A DNA stretch of 64,000 nucleotides from Acidimicrobiia bacterium (GCA_022826045.1 JAJDVQ010000023.1:62001-126000); one strand, 5' to 3'. Positions 9,906-18,298 are shown, counted from the stretch's first letter. Translations and numbers: made by a program. The notes: generated by a model not told the origin, from the letters alone.

Positions 9906-11072
9906 TCAACTGCCGGCCGGCCCGGCTCGAGACTCGGCGGCGTTCAGGCTCTGGCGCTTGTCGGTGACACCCGGGTTGGGGCGGTTGCCGACGTAGGCGC
10001 TGCCGTAGTTCGGCTCGCTGGACCATTCGATGCTGTCCAGCGCTGTCCTGAACCCGCGGCGGGCGTCCTTCCATGCCGCGACCAGTCGGTCCTCAGCCTC
10101 GTAGTCGAAGGGATCGCCGAGCCGCTGCTCGAGCGCCCCGCCGCGTTCGAGCGGGTTCTCGGCCAGCCAGCGGGTGGCGGCCCGCCACGCAGCGACGGGC
10201 GCCAGCACGTCGTGGTAGCCGAGATCCCGCACCGTTGGCCCGATGTCGAGCACCCGGTGGGTGGTGGACCAACTGCCCACCAGCGGCCGCGCCGGCGCTG
10301 CCAGCTCGCAGGGGAGCGACACCAGTTCCCAGCTATGGCCAAGCTCGTCCGCCACGACCTCGGCGATTTGGGCGATTGACAGTGCTGACGAGTCGGCCAC
10401 GTTGTAGATGCCGCCGAGCGCGGCGACAGGTGCATCACACGCCAGCAGCGTGGCGTGCGCGGCGTTGCCGATCCATCCCTGGCTCTTCACCGTCAAGCCC
10501 CCGTCGGCCACCACGACGTGCGGGCGCCGGTCAAGCGCCCGTCGCACCAGTGGCCATTCGCGGGGCAGTGGCTGGCGCGGCCCGTAGAGCTGGGGGTACC
10601 GCAGGTGGATCGCGCTGGGGTGGTGCTCGAACACGGTTTCCTCGGTGACCCGGATCATCCGCAGCTTGCGGAACTCCTCGCCGTCGCCGACCAGCGGCGC
10701 ATCGTGCGGCAGCGGCACCGGCATGCCGAGCGGGAACAGGTCGTCGGGGCTGCCGAATCCCCGGTACACGCCGACGCCGCCGATCGACACAAAATGGTCG
10801 CAGCGTCCTGCCAGCAGCGGTGCGAGCACCCGCAGCCGGCCGTACATGGCCACGACGAGATCGAACGACTCGCCGCCGAGTGCTCCGGCAGTGGCCTCGC
10901 CGTCGAAGGGGTCGCTGTGGATGTGGCGGACCTCGGGGCCGATCAGGTCGGTCTCGTGCCGCCCGGTGTGCAAGATGGTCACGTTGAGGCCGCGCTCGAT
11001 CAGCCCGTTGACGACAAGCGGTCCTGTCGGGCCGGTTCCCCCGACGACGAGCGCTGTGCTGTGCGACGTCAC
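9906..11072 (-). CDS. NAD(P)-dependent epimerase/dehydratase family protein
   Basis: This is an extended short-chain dehydrogenase (Rossmann) protein of 388 residues. It begins with the nucleotide-binding motif LVVGGTGPTGPLVV. Further along are SIGGVGVYRGFG in place of the catalytic serine region and LRYPQLYGPRQPLP, which supplies the PxxYGP-type element. The track start at 11192 adds an implausible leader, and GTG 11072 places the Rossmann motif about eight residues from the N terminus. The substrate is unknown. The gene is convergent with the amidohydrolase, 39 bp away, and divergent from the small gene at 11213. Confidence 0.82.
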   Translation of the reverse strand: MTSHSTALVVGGTGPTGPLVVNGLIERGLNVTILHTGRHETDLIGPEVRHIHSDPFDGEATAGALGGESFDLVVAMYGRLRVLAPLLAGRCDHFVSIGGVGVYRGFGSPDDLFPLGMPVPLPHDAPLVGDGEEFRKLRMIRVTEETVFEHHPSAIHLRYPQLYGPRQPLPREWPLVRRALDRRPHVVVADGGLTVKSQGWIGNAAHATLLACDAPVAALGGIYNVADSSALSIAQIAEVVADELGHSWELVSLPCELAAPARPLVGSWSTTHRVLDIGPTVRDLGYHDVLAPVAAWRAATRWLAENPLERGGALEQRLGDPFDYEAEDRLVAAWKDARRGFRTALDSIEWSSEPNYGSAYVGNRPNPGVTDKRQSLNAAESRAGPAGS

Positions 11073-11212
11073 CGGATCATTGTGCCGTCTCGTCCCGGAT
11101 GGATCTGGTGGGCCGGGTTCGAGGGTGCTCACGGCGAGGTATTGCCGAGGCGCGGCGTGTAGCTTCATACGGACCACATTTCGCATTAACACGATGAGAC
11201 CAGGGGGATGCT

Positions 11213-11455
11213 GTGGCGACCAAGGCTGGAGAGCGTCTGGACTTCGACGGCGGCGTACAGGTCATCGTCACCAAGGGCGGCGAGGCTGACATTTCGGCGT
11301 CGTCTGGCGGCGAGGGACTGAAGGTCGGCAAGCGCTACCAGGACGAGGATTCCGGTATCGAGGTGCTCGTCACCAAGCCGGGCGCAGTGACGTTGCAGTG
11401 CAACGGCAAGGACATGGCGCTGCAGGAGCCCAAGAAGACCAAGTCGGCCGATTAA
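11213..11455 (+). CDS. Conserved small acidic protein of unknown function
   Basis: This is an 80-residue protein, MATKAGERLDFDGGVQVIVT at the start and KKTKSAD at the end. I do not recognise a named domain. It looks like two similar beta hairpins (VQVIVTKGG and IEVLVTKPG), so it may be a small all-beta fold arising from an internal repeat. The GTG start at 11213 has a very good Shine-Dalgarno sequence (CAGGGGGATGCT), which argues that it is translated efficiently. It directly precedes the enoyl-CoA hydratase gene, and the frame of that gene is open back to this stop codon. Confidence 0.75.
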   Translation: MATKAGERLDFDGGVQVIVTKGGEADISASSGGEGLKVGKRYQDEDSGIEVLVTKPGAVTLQCNGKDMALQEPKKTKSAD

Positions 11456-11494
11456 GGGCAACCTGCGCCGGCCACCCGAGGGGGTGGTGGCACC

Positions 11495-12190
11495 CTGAAA
11501 CGCATCGAGCACACACTGCGAGGCGGCGCGCTGGACCGCGCCGCAGCGCGTGCACTGACTGATCTGTGCGCGTCGGTGCGCGAGGCGCGCGAGCCGGCGG
11601 TGCTGGTGCTGCGCAATGAGCCCGGCAGTGACTTCTGCTCGGGCGTTGGCTTCGACCCGCTTGAGCTGCAGCCCGACCCGGCGTCGGCGTTGGCTGCGGT
11701 TCGAAACCCGGTGGTGTGCGCAATTTCGGGTGGATGCGCTGGCGCGGGTCTCGAGATCGCGCTGGCCTGCGATGTGCGGTTGTGCGATTCGAGTGCACGA
11801 TTCGCGATGCGCGATGCGCTGGAGGGGCGGCTGCCGGCATGGGGCGGCACCCAGCGATTGCCGCGCGCGATCGGCGCTTCACGGGCGAGTTCGATGCTGC
11901 TGCTTGGAACCGAATTGGATGCGGCGACAGCGCTGGAGTGGGGGCTGACGCACGCCGTCGAGGCCGACCTGGACGAGGCGGTGGATCGCTGGCTGGACGA
12001 GCTGGCTGGCGCCGGACCGTTGGCGCTGGAGTTTGCCAAGGAGGCCGTGCACCGGGGCTCGGAGCTGCCGCTGGCTGACGGCCTGCGACTCGAAGGTGAC
12101 CTCAACCACCAGCTCGCGGCAACCGAAGACCGCGCCGAGGGTCTCGCCGCCTTCTTCGACAAACGCCCGCCCGACTTCTCAGGGCGTTAG
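11495..12190 (+). CDS. Enoyl-CoA hydratase/isomerase family protein (probable CTG start)
   Basis: This is a crotonase-fold protein. The oxyanion region DFCSGVGFDPLEL is followed by AISGGCAGAGLEIALACDVR, the GG-containing CoA-binding turn, then RLPAWGGTQRLPRAIG. The first canonical start in frame is GTG 11576. It would remove the first beta strands expected for the fold. Reading from CTG 11495 (LKRIEHTLRGGALDRAA) restores a family-like N terminus and places GAGGGGG about 10-12 bases upstream. I therefore propose a CTG start, with 11576 as the conservative alternative. The protein probably hydrates or isomerises an enoyl-CoA and sits in a run of CoA-thioester genes. Confidence 0.8.
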   Translation: MKRIEHTLRGGALDRAAARALTDLCASVREAREPAVLVLRNEPGSDFCSGVGFDPLELQPDPASALAAVRNPVVCAISGGCAGAGLEIALACDVRLCDSSARFAMRDALEGRLPAWGGTQRLPRAIGASRASSMLLLGTELDAATALEWGLTHAVEADLDEAVDRWLDELAGAGPLALEFAKEAVHRGSELPLADGLRLEGDLNHQLAATEDRAEGLAAFFDKRPPDFSGR

Positions 12191-12227
12191 CCATGAGCAC
12201 CATCAGACACAGTTCAGGGCGTCAGCT

Positions 12228-13238
12228 GTGAGCGATTGGCTGCCGCCGGGCCTGTTCGACTACGGCGCTGTGCTCGCAGTGGAGATCGACCGACGGCTGG
12301 GCACCGGTGTGGTGGGCGACGCCGAGAACTGGATCGAGATGCCCCGCCATCTCGACAACGCCGACCCGGCGACTCAGCCGGTTCCGTGGGGTGATGGAGC
12401 GCTGTGCGTGGACCTCGGCCCCGACGACGCCGGGACTTGGGAACGCTTCGCTGAGGTGCATCGCAGCGAAACGAATCCAGAAGCCGTTGCCGTTGCTGCG
12501 CAGGAATGGCGCCTGCCGGTGACGCCGTACCGCCGGCTTCCCGCTGCGTCGGCCCAGCGGGGTGGGATCTCAGCAGGGGGCACGGTGCCATTTGCGTCCG
12601 GCATTGATGACGTCGACGTGGTGGACCTGACGTCGATGTGGGCCGGCCCGCTCTGCACCGAGTTGCTCGGTCGAGCGGGCGCCCACGTGCGCAAGGTCGG
12701 CTCAGTGGCACGACCTGACGGCCTCGTGGGCACACCGATGTACGACGAGCTGAACGCACACAAGACTGCGGTCGAGCTCGATCCCCGGCACCCGGAAGGC
12801 CGCCGGAGCCTTGATGAGCTGTTGGCGACTGCGGATTTGCTGGTGACTTCGCTCTCGCCACGGGCGCTTGCCAATCTCGAGTTGCTGCCAGAGCAGCTCT
12901 GTGCTCGCCACCCGCGGCTTCGCACCTTGGCGATTACCGCGTTCGAGCCGGACTCACCGGAGCGCGACTGGATCGCGTACGGCACGGGTGTGCATGCCGC
13001 GTCAGGCTTGGGCTGGCTGGGCGACAAACCGCAGGCACCAGCATATTCCTATCCCGATCCACTCGCCGGACTGCAGGCGGCGCGCGTCGCGGTCGATCAG
13101 CTCAAGGACATCGCTTCCCAGCACACACGTGTGTCGCTGGCAGGCGCTATTGCGCCGATCGTCACCCGGGCAACCTGCAGCAGTACCGCGATCGCCGCGG
13201 TCGGTGCAGCAGGGTTTGATAGTAAGCATCATGGCTGA
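12228..13238 (+). CDS. CaiB/BaiF (class III) CoA-transferase family protein, short form
   Basis: This 336-residue protein has the family III CoA-transferase core starting around residue 125: VDLTSMWAGPLCTELLGRAG, then HVRKVGS, followed by ELNAHKTAVELDPRHPEGR. Those match the CaiB N-terminal CoA-binding half. It is shorter than the usual 390-400 residues and has an N-terminal extension of roughly 110 residues. A full-length transferase may need a partner, or this may be a divergent subfamily. The ORF-track start at 12033 lies inside the preceding gene; GTG 12228 is the credible start. It forms an apparent operon with the two flanking enoyl-CoA hydratase genes. Confidence 0.8.
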   Translation: MSDWLPPGLFDYGAVLAVEIDRRLGTGVVGDAENWIEMPRHLDNADPATQPVPWGDGALCVDLGPDDAGTWERFAEVHRSETNPEAVAVAAQEWRLPVTPYRRLPAASAQRGGISAGGTVPFASGIDDVDVVDLTSMWAGPLCTELLGRAGAHVRKVGSVARPDGLVGTPMYDELNAHKTAVELDPRHPEGRRSLDELLATADLLVTSLSPRALANLELLPEQLCARHPRLRTLAITAFEPDSPERDWIAYGTGVHAASGLGWLGDKPQAPAYSYPDPLAGLQAARVAVDQLKDIASQHTRVSLAGAIAPIVTRATCSSTAIAAVGAAGFDSKHHG

Positions 13239-13303
13239 ATTTGGCGGCGTCGGCAGATCGAATGCTTGCGAACCGCCCGTTGCCGAGCCGCGTGGCGATC
13301 GGC

Positions 13304-14023
13304 ATGGCTGAGCGGGTACGGCTGGTGTTCGGCCATGACGGCGTGGCCACGATCACGCTGTGCCACCCGCCGCTCAACATCTACGACCTCGACATGCGCG
13401 ACGGGCTCATCGAGGCAATCACCGCCGTCCGCGACGTGCCCGATGTGCGCTGCGTGGTGCTCGCCGCCGACGGCAAGCACTTCAGCGCAGGCGCTGACCT
13501 TGCCGAGTTCGGCACCGCCGAGTCGATCTTCGACGCCCGGCGCATCCGCTGGGACCGCGATCCGTGGCTGCCGCTGGTGAACCTGCCAGTGCCCACTTTG
13601 TGCGCCTTGCACGGCTACGCGCTCGGCTCGGGCCTGGAGATGTCGCTGCTGTGCGACCTGCGCATCGCCAGCGAGGACGCCGTGCTGGGTCTGCCCGAGA
13701 CCAAGCTCGGCATGCTGCCCGCAGCCGGCGGCACGCAGAGCCTCACCGCAGCCATCGGCCCTGCGGCTGCCCTGCCGCTGGTGCTCAGCGGGCGAAACAT
13801 CGACGCAGCCGAAGCTCACCGGCTCGGCATCGTCTGCGAGGTCGTGCCGACCGACGATCTCGACAGCCGCACGGCGGAGTTAGCGGGTCAGCTCGCCCGG
13901 ATCGATCAGCCAGTAGCGCGGGCGCTGCGCCGTTGCCTGAGCGCCGCGAACGACCTGCCGCTGACCGATGGCCTCGCCGTCGAGAGGCGCTCGGCCCGGC
14001 TCGCCGCCGCCGCTTGGCAATAG
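13304..14023 (+). CDS. Enoyl-CoA hydratase/isomerase family protein
   Basis: This crotonase-fold protein has about 239 residues from ATG 13304. It contains GKHFSAGADLAEF, the oxyanion-hole segment, and ALHGYALGSGLEMSLLCDLR followed by GLPETKLGMLPAAGGTQSL. Both glutamates typical of catalytically active hydratases appear plausible (GLEMS and LPETK). Upstream in-frame starts at 13292 (GTG) and 13241 (TTG) are alternatives. It is the last gene of the 11.2-14.0 kb run. Its TAG stop lies within sequence homologous to a decayed LLM oxidoreductase copy on the other strand, so its 3' end may have been reshaped by that insertion. Confidence 0.87.
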   Translation: MAERVRLVFGHDGVATITLCHPPLNIYDLDMRDGLIEAITAVRDVPDVRCVVLAADGKHFSAGADLAEFGTAESIFDARRIRWDRDPWLPLVNLPVPTLCALHGYALGSGLEMSLLCDLRIASEDAVLGLPETKLGMLPAAGGTQSLTAAIGPAAALPLVLSGRNIDAAEAHRLGIVCEVVPTDDLDSRTAELAGQLARIDQPVARALRRCLSAANDLPLTDGLAVERRSARLAAAAWQ

Positions 14024-14158
14024 TCCTCATGGCGGTACGGATACTGAGCGTGCGGACTTGGTCGTTTACGAAGCGGCCGAGAGGGCTCCACTCGGTCACT
14101 CGGCGGTAGCACTTCACGGTACACCGCGCCTGCTCGGCGAGCGGTGCAGCGCTCGAGG
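14018..14158 (-). pseudogene. Fragment of an LLM-class flavin oxidoreductase gene
   Basis: The minus strand here encodes SAAPLAEQARCTVKCYRRV and then GRFVNDQVRTLSI. After a one-base deletion near 14040 it continues PYRHEDYCQAAA. This matches residues of the intact LLM gene at 17093-18298, which read SAAPFAEQERRTTEYYRRV, GSFVNDQVHTLNF and YCHEDYRQAAA. The nucleotide match is also visible, for example TAGTCCTC and CGGAC(C/T)TGGTCGTT(C/T)ACGAAGC. It is a short, frameshifted, non-functional piece of a related gene and overlaps the end of the enoyl-CoA hydratase gene. Confidence 0.75.
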
Positions 14159-14177
14159 TTGCGATTCCTTGGGGGGT

Positions 14178-14291
14178 TATACCGGATAGTGCCAAACCGC
14201 AGGTCAGAGCGTCTTCGCCCGCCGTCCCATCCGACGGCATAACCGCAGGTCAGCGGCCGAATGGCCGATCCTGTGGGCACTATTCCGTATA
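14178..14291. repeat. Imperfect inverted repeat with internal direct repeats (MITE-like)
   Basis: TATACCGGATAGTGCC at 14178-14193 is the reverse complement of GGCACTATTCCGTATA at 14276-14291 at 14 of 16 positions. Between the arms, AACCGCAGGTCAG occurs twice, at 14195-14207 and 14241-14253. The spacing of about 114 bp resembles a small non-autonomous element, but I see no convincing target-site duplication. The rest of the 409-bp gap from 14024 to 14432 holds only the LLM relic and nothing else I recognise. Confidence 0.4.
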
Positions 14292-14432
14292 GGCCCCATT
14301 GCTACGACATCTCGCATAATCCACTGCTGCGCGTCGAATGAGGCCTACTCGTCCCGTGATTGCCGCCGCAGGCCTCCGGGACACCGGAGAACTTCTTGGC
14401 GCGCGATCCGAATTCGTCAGCTGGCGGCTGTG

Positions 14433-15707
14433 TTACGCGCCGAGCAGCGCGGCGGGGACCACTCCTATGCCGTCTTGGCGGCGGTAGGCCTCGTGACCGG
14501 TGCTGATCACCGCCGCATCGAGCAGGTTGTCACCGATCCGGTCCGCCAGCCAGCGCAGGTGCCGCACGTCACCGTCATCGACAGTGGCAGTGAGCTTCAC
14601 CTCCAGCGCGACGACTCTGCCGTCACGTCGTTCGGCGATCAGGTCCACCTCGTGCTCGCCGCCGCGGGTGCGTAGATGCGATACGCGCGCTCGCGAGGCT
14701 TGCGCGTAGACCTGCACCGACTGGGCCACGAGCGACTCGAACAGGTTGCCCAGCAACGCGCCGTCGCGCAGGGCTACCTGTGGCGTGGCTATGCCGTCGA
14801 GCAGTGCCTCTGCATCGATGCCTAGGGCGCTCATGGCAAGCGCAGGGTCGGTGAGATGGTGCTTGGGCGATGCCGCCAAGCGGCGCAGGCGGCTGCGTGT
14901 GGGCAGCCAAGCTGGCAGTTCTTCGACGATCCACATCTGTTCCATGACGCGTCGGTACACGGCGACTGTGGCCATCGACGGTGGGTCGCCGGCGCCGGGC
15001 GTGGCTGCGCCGCGAATCGAGGTGTAGGTGGCGGTGGTGGCGGTGGCGGCGGCGAAGGCTTGCAGCCAGCGTTGCAGCGATGCACGGTCTCGCACGCCGG
15101 TGCCGAGTTCGTTGAGGTCGTGCTCCACGACTCGGTCGAGGTAGCTGCCGATCTGGTGTTCCCGTAGACCGCGGTCGAGTTCGCGGATCGCAGGAAAGCC
15201 CGATCGCTCGATCTCGAGCGCGTAGTCGGAGAGCTTCATGGCTGAGCGGCCCGCCAGCCGGGGCCGGCTGCCGCTCAGCAGTTCGGCCAGGCTGACCGTC
15301 GGTTCTGTGATGCCTCGTTCTGCCAGAGACATCGGGCGCATCCGCAGCGTGACGAAACGGCCAGCGCCTGAGTGCGTCGGCAGCGTTGCCGGAGCGGCTG
15401 AGCCGGTGAGCAGAAAGCGCGCTGTGCCAGGACCAGCGTCGACTCGGCGCCGGACCATGTCCCACGAGTCAGGATAGCGCTGCCATTCGTCGATCAGGAT
15501 TGGAGGGTTGCCAGCGAGCAGGCGCTCGGGATCGCCCCGCACGATGGCCAGTTGCCTGCTGTCGTCGAGTCGGTGAACCGTGCGAGCGCGCCGTAGGGCC
15601 GTCTCGGTCTTGCCCACAGCACGTGGCCCCTCGATGACCACGGCGGGCAGTCCGTCGGTGAGCAGGTCCAGTTCCGCGTCGACGATGCGGGGCAAATATG
15701 CGTTCAC
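14433..15707 (-). CDS. AAA ATPase with DUF4143 domain
   Basis: This is a 424-residue member of the ATP-binding AAA_14/DUF4143 family. It has a Walker A motif VIEGPRAVGKTETALR near residue 25, a Walker B-like element PPILIDEWQRYPD, a sensor segment FLLTGSAAP, and the DUF4143 C-terminal part. That part includes GNLFESLVAQSV and HEVDLIAERRDGRVVALEVK, the latter resembling a PD-(D/E)xK-like fold with D...ExK. The biological role of these widespread, mobile ATPases is unresolved. They are often laterally transferred. The gene stands alone, with a set of 23-bp repeats immediately upstream that probably controls it. The start is GTG 15707. Confidence 0.88.
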   Translation of the reverse strand: MNAYLPRIVDAELDLLTDGLPAVVIEGPRAVGKTETALRRARTVHRLDDSRQLAIVRGDPERLLAGNPPILIDEWQRYPDSWDMVRRRVDAGPGTARFLLTGSAAPATLPTHSGAGRFVTLRMRPMSLAERGITEPTVSLAELLSGSRPRLAGRSAMKLSDYALEIERSGFPAIRELDRGLREHQIGSYLDRVVEHDLNELGTGVRDRASLQRWLQAFAAATATTATYTSIRGAATPGAGDPPSMATVAVYRRVMEQMWIVEELPAWLPTRSRLRRLAASPKHHLTDPALAMSALGIDAEALLDGIATPQVALRDGALLGNLFESLVAQSVQVYAQASRARVSHLRTRGGEHEVDLIAERRDGRVVALEVKLTATVDDGDVRHLRWLADRIGDNLLDAAVISTGHEAYRRQDGIGVVPAALLGA

Positions 15708-15722
15708 GCCGCAAGTTTACTC

Positions 15723-15807
15723 ACTGGACGGTTTGAATTATGCGAATTGGACGGATGTAATTATATGGACTGGACGGTCTCAGTTATGTGAATTGGACGA
15801 TAATGTG
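15723..15807. repeat. Three and a half tandem 23-bp AT-rich repeats upstream of the DUF4143 ATPase
   Basis: Four units follow each other at exact 23-bp steps: ACTGGACGGTTTGAATTATG..., ATTGGACGGATGTAATTATA..., ACTGGACGGTCTCAGTTATG... and a partial ATTGGACGATAATGTG. The consensus is A(C/T)TGGACGG followed by an AT-rich TTATG block. The array ends 16 bp before the ATPase start codon. On the minus strand the units contain CATAATT/ATATAATTA, which could supply -10 elements. This looks like an iterated operator rather than a CRISPR, since there are no spacers. Confidence 0.7.
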
Positions 15808-15858
15808 CCCGGACAGAGCACCGCATCGGCGTGATGCGGGAGCGGTTGGTTCAGTTCC

Positions 15859-16284
15859 CTAGCGAGAGACGACGCAGAACTCCGAGCCCTCGGGATCGGC
15901 CATGACGGTGGCCCGGAAGCCGAGGTGACCGGCGACCTCCTCTGCGGCCGGAACTAGCACCGATGCGCCGAGCGCCACGAGGCGGGCGACCTCGGTGTCC
16001 ATGTCGCCCGTGAACAGGTCCAGATGTGCCCGCAGCTTGGCCGTCTTGGCCTCGGGCACACGCTGGATGGTCAGGTGGTTGAGCATCCGGCCGCCGCCGG
16101 CTTCTGACAGCGTGATGTAGGGATGTCCGTTGCCGACCCGCGTGTTGAAGCCGATGGCGGCCTGCCAGAAGTCGGCGATGCGCTCCGGATCGGCGCAGTC
16201 GATCGTCACCCCCACCGCCCGCAATTGCGGTGCGTCGGCCATGTCATCGGTTGTGTCAGGTGTAGCTGCGGCCGGTTCGCTCAT
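15859..16284 (-). CDS. VOC family (glyoxalase-like domain) protein
   Basis: This is a 141-residue single-module vicinal-oxygen-chelate protein. It has VGVTIDCADPERIADFW at the start of the domain, LNHLTIQRV in the middle and VMADPEGSEFCVV at the end, matching the actinobacterial glyoxalase-like PF18029 type. The ORF-track start at 16902 reads through the neighbouring gene in a different frame. ATG 16284 gives the natural start. It lies 11 bp downstream of the ADC-like gene and may be the third gene of the LLM/ADC-like operon. The ligand is unknown. Confidence 0.87.
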   Translation of the reverse strand: MSEPAAATPDTTDDMADAPQLRAVGVTIDCADPERIADFWQAAIGFNTRVGNGHPYITLSEAGGGRMLNHLTIQRVPEAKTAKLRAHLDLFTGDMDTEVARLVALGASVLVPAAEEVAGHLGFRATVMADPEGSEFCVVSR

Positions 16285-16295
16285 GTCAGCGGAAA

Positions 16296-17096
16296 TTACT
16301 GCACCCGTTCGGTGCCCTCTGCGGCGGGCAACGCTGGATCGCAGACGAAGCGGATGGCGGGTATCTCGACGTCCTCCAGTGACACCGAGCAGCTCACGGC
16401 CCAGTACGGATCCAGCAGCGGCTGCCCCCAAGCGCCTGCATCGAACGCATCGATCCGGGCCGCCAGCCGCTCGACACGCGACGGCTCGTGATGCGTCTCG
16501 ACTTGGACGAGTCGGAGCCCCAGCGGTGTGTGCGCCAGGTTCATCGAGCCGACGTGCTGGAGGTCGCCGACCGACAGCGGATCGGGATCGAGTGCGCTGA
16601 GGGCCAGCATCAATCCGTTGCCTCTGCCGTTGCGGCCGGCGCTGCCGCCCTCGCCGCCGACGTGACTCCTGCCGTCGTCGTCTTCGGCTGACACCCGCAG
16701 ATCGACCTCGTCGTAGTGCCGTCGCAGCGAGATTTCGGCCTGGTGGGCCGGGAAACCGAACTGCGACCGCAAGCCCGCAACGGCGTCGTGGGTGGAAGCG
16801 GCTGCGCCGACGCAGAACGTCCGGGCGCGGGCGCCGCTGCGGCACACCACCCGCACGAACGCAGCGCTGAAAGCTCCCCACGGGCTCTCGGAAACATCCC
16901 ACGCCAGCAGCGACATAGCGGGCGGCACGATGGGGTGCAATCCCGGCGGCAGCACAGCTTCACGCGCCGGGCGCCGCAGCTCGGCAACCAGCGACAGGCC
17001 CGTCACCCCGCCGAGCCGCACCGACTCTGTGCCGAAAGCAGCGATCTCGGGAGCGCCGGCGGCCAGCTCGTCGACTGAGGCCGTTCCCGAGATCAT
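16296..17096 (-). CDS. Acetoacetate-decarboxylase-like protein (tentative)
   Basis: This 266-residue protein starts at ATG 17096, whose ATGA overlaps the stop of the upstream LLM oxidoreductase gene, so the two are translationally coupled. The layout resembles the acetoacetate decarboxylase fold: LPPGLHPIVPPAMSLLAWDV near residue 50, AFVRVVCRSG, a GLRSQFGFPAHQAEISL segment where ADC proteins have G-R-E-xx-G-F-P-K, and a C-terminal PYWAVSCSVSLEDVEI. The FPA in place of FPK suggests that the Schiff-base chemistry may be absent. The family call rests on pattern memory only. The track ORF to 17771 is a frame artefact. Confidence 0.55.
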   Translation of the reverse strand: MISGTASVDELAAGAPEIAAFGTESVRLGGVTGLSLVAELRRPAREAVLPPGLHPIVPPAMSLLAWDVSESPWGAFSAAFVRVVCRSGARARTFCVGAAASTHDAVAGLRSQFGFPAHQAEISLRRHYDEVDLRVSAEDDDGRSHVGGEGGSAGRNGRGNGLMLALSALDPDPLSVGDLQHVGSMNLAHTPLGLRLVQVETHHEPSRVERLAARIDAFDAGAWGQPLLDPYWAVSCSVSLEDVEIPAIRFVCDPALPAAEGTERVQ

Positions 17097-18298
17097 CGGC
17101 TCGCCCCGGCGGGCATCGTGGAGGGCGCCGGCGCACCAGTAGCGCTGACGTCGGGAACGGAGGTGGGTGCCTGCACCCGCGCAGCCCGCTCGTCCGGAGT
17201 CTGGAACTGCGGGATCACCTCGGTCGCGAACAACCGCAGGCTGTCGAGCACCTGCTCCTGGGGGATCATCTCCATGGCGTTGAGCAGGAAGTTGATGCCG
17301 GTCACGCCGACGTCCTCCCACTTGCGGATGGTCCGCACGAGATGGTCGGGGTCGCCGATGCCGACGCCTTCGGGCAAGCCCTTGGCCACGCTCGGGTCGT
17401 CGACAGGTGCGCTGCCGTTCGGGGTCCCGCGGCTGCGCAGCGCAGCACCGGCATTGCCGAGCGTCTGGTACGCCCGGGTCGGGTACGCCTCGCGGGTGAA
17501 GTACAGGTGCGCGTTCGACATGCTGAATGCACCCACCATCGGCAGGCCCAGCGCTGCCGCCTGGCGGTAGTCCTCGTGGCAGTAGAGGAAGTTGAGCGTG
17601 TGGACCTGGTCGTTCACGAAGCTGCCGACCGGATCGCAATTCGCCACCCGCCGGTAGTACTCGGTGGTGCGGCGTTCCTGCTCGGCAAACGGGGCGGCGC
17701 TCACGCCCAGGCACCCCAACCCTCGCTCGGCAGCGTCCAGTTCGGTGCCGGGCGTGGTCACGGTCACCCACATCGGCGGGTGCGGCTCCTGGAACGGCTT
17801 GGGGATGACGTTGCGGGCCGGCATCTCGAAGCGGGCGCCCTCCCAGCCGAAGTCGTCATCGGTCCACATCTGCGGGATCACCCGGCAGAACTCGTCCCAG
17901 GTCTTCTTCGTGTCGTCGGGGTCGGCGCAGAACCCGCCGAGCTCAGTCCACGTGCTCGAGCGGGCTGTGCCCAGCTCCAGGCGGCCGTTCGAGATGATGT
18001 CGAGCGCTGCCGCCCGCTCCGCAACCCGGATCGGATTGTTCATCTCGGGCACGCACACCACCGCACCGTGGCCCACCCGGATGCGCTGCGTCTGCGCCGC
18101 GACGGCCGTGAGGAACACCTCAGGCGCAGGGCAGTGCGAGTACTCCTCGAGGAAGTGATGCTCCACCGCCCAGACGTGGTCGAACCCCAGTTCGTCGGCC
18201 ACCCGGCACTGCTCGAGCGCGTTGTGGTACGTCAGCCGCTCATTCGCCCGGCTGAACGGCCGCGGCACCGACAGCTCGTAGAAGATCCCGAACTTCAT
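17093..18298 (-). CDS. LLM class flavin-dependent oxidoreductase
   Basis: This is a luciferase-like monooxygenase of about 401 residues. It opens with MKFGIFYELSVPRPF and contains AVEHHFLEEYSHCPAPEVFL and RIRVGHGAVVCVPEMNNPIRVAER, the region that binds F420 or FMN in this superfamily, then GRLELGTARSS. It probably oxidises or monooxygenates a small organic substrate with reduced flavin or F420H2. ATG 18298 fits better than the GTG two codons upstream. The downstream ADC-like gene overlaps it by ATGA. A degenerate partial copy of this gene family lies at 14018-14158. Confidence 0.92.
   Translation of the reverse strand: MKFGIFYELSVPRPFSRANERLTYHNALEQCRVADELGFDHVWAVEHHFLEEYSHCPAPEVFLTAVAAQTQRIRVGHGAVVCVPEMNNPIRVAERAAALDIISNGRLELGTARSSTWTELGGFCADPDDTKKTWDEFCRVIPQMWTDDDFGWEGARFEMPARNVIPKPFQEPHPPMWVTVTTPGTELDAAERGLGCLGVSAAPFAEQERRTTEYYRRVANCDPVGSFVNDQVHTLNFLYCHEDYRQAAALGLPMVGAFSMSNAHLYFTREAYPTRAYQTLGNAGAALRSRGTPNGSAPVDDPSVAKGLPEGVGIGDPDHLVRTIRKWEDVGVTGINFLLNAMEMIPQEQVLDSLRLFATEVIPQFQTPDERAARVQAPTSVPDVSATGAPAPSTMPAGASR

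Noticed and set aside
15723-15807. Short CRISPR-like array
   Set aside because: The units abut without spacers and no cas genes are present.
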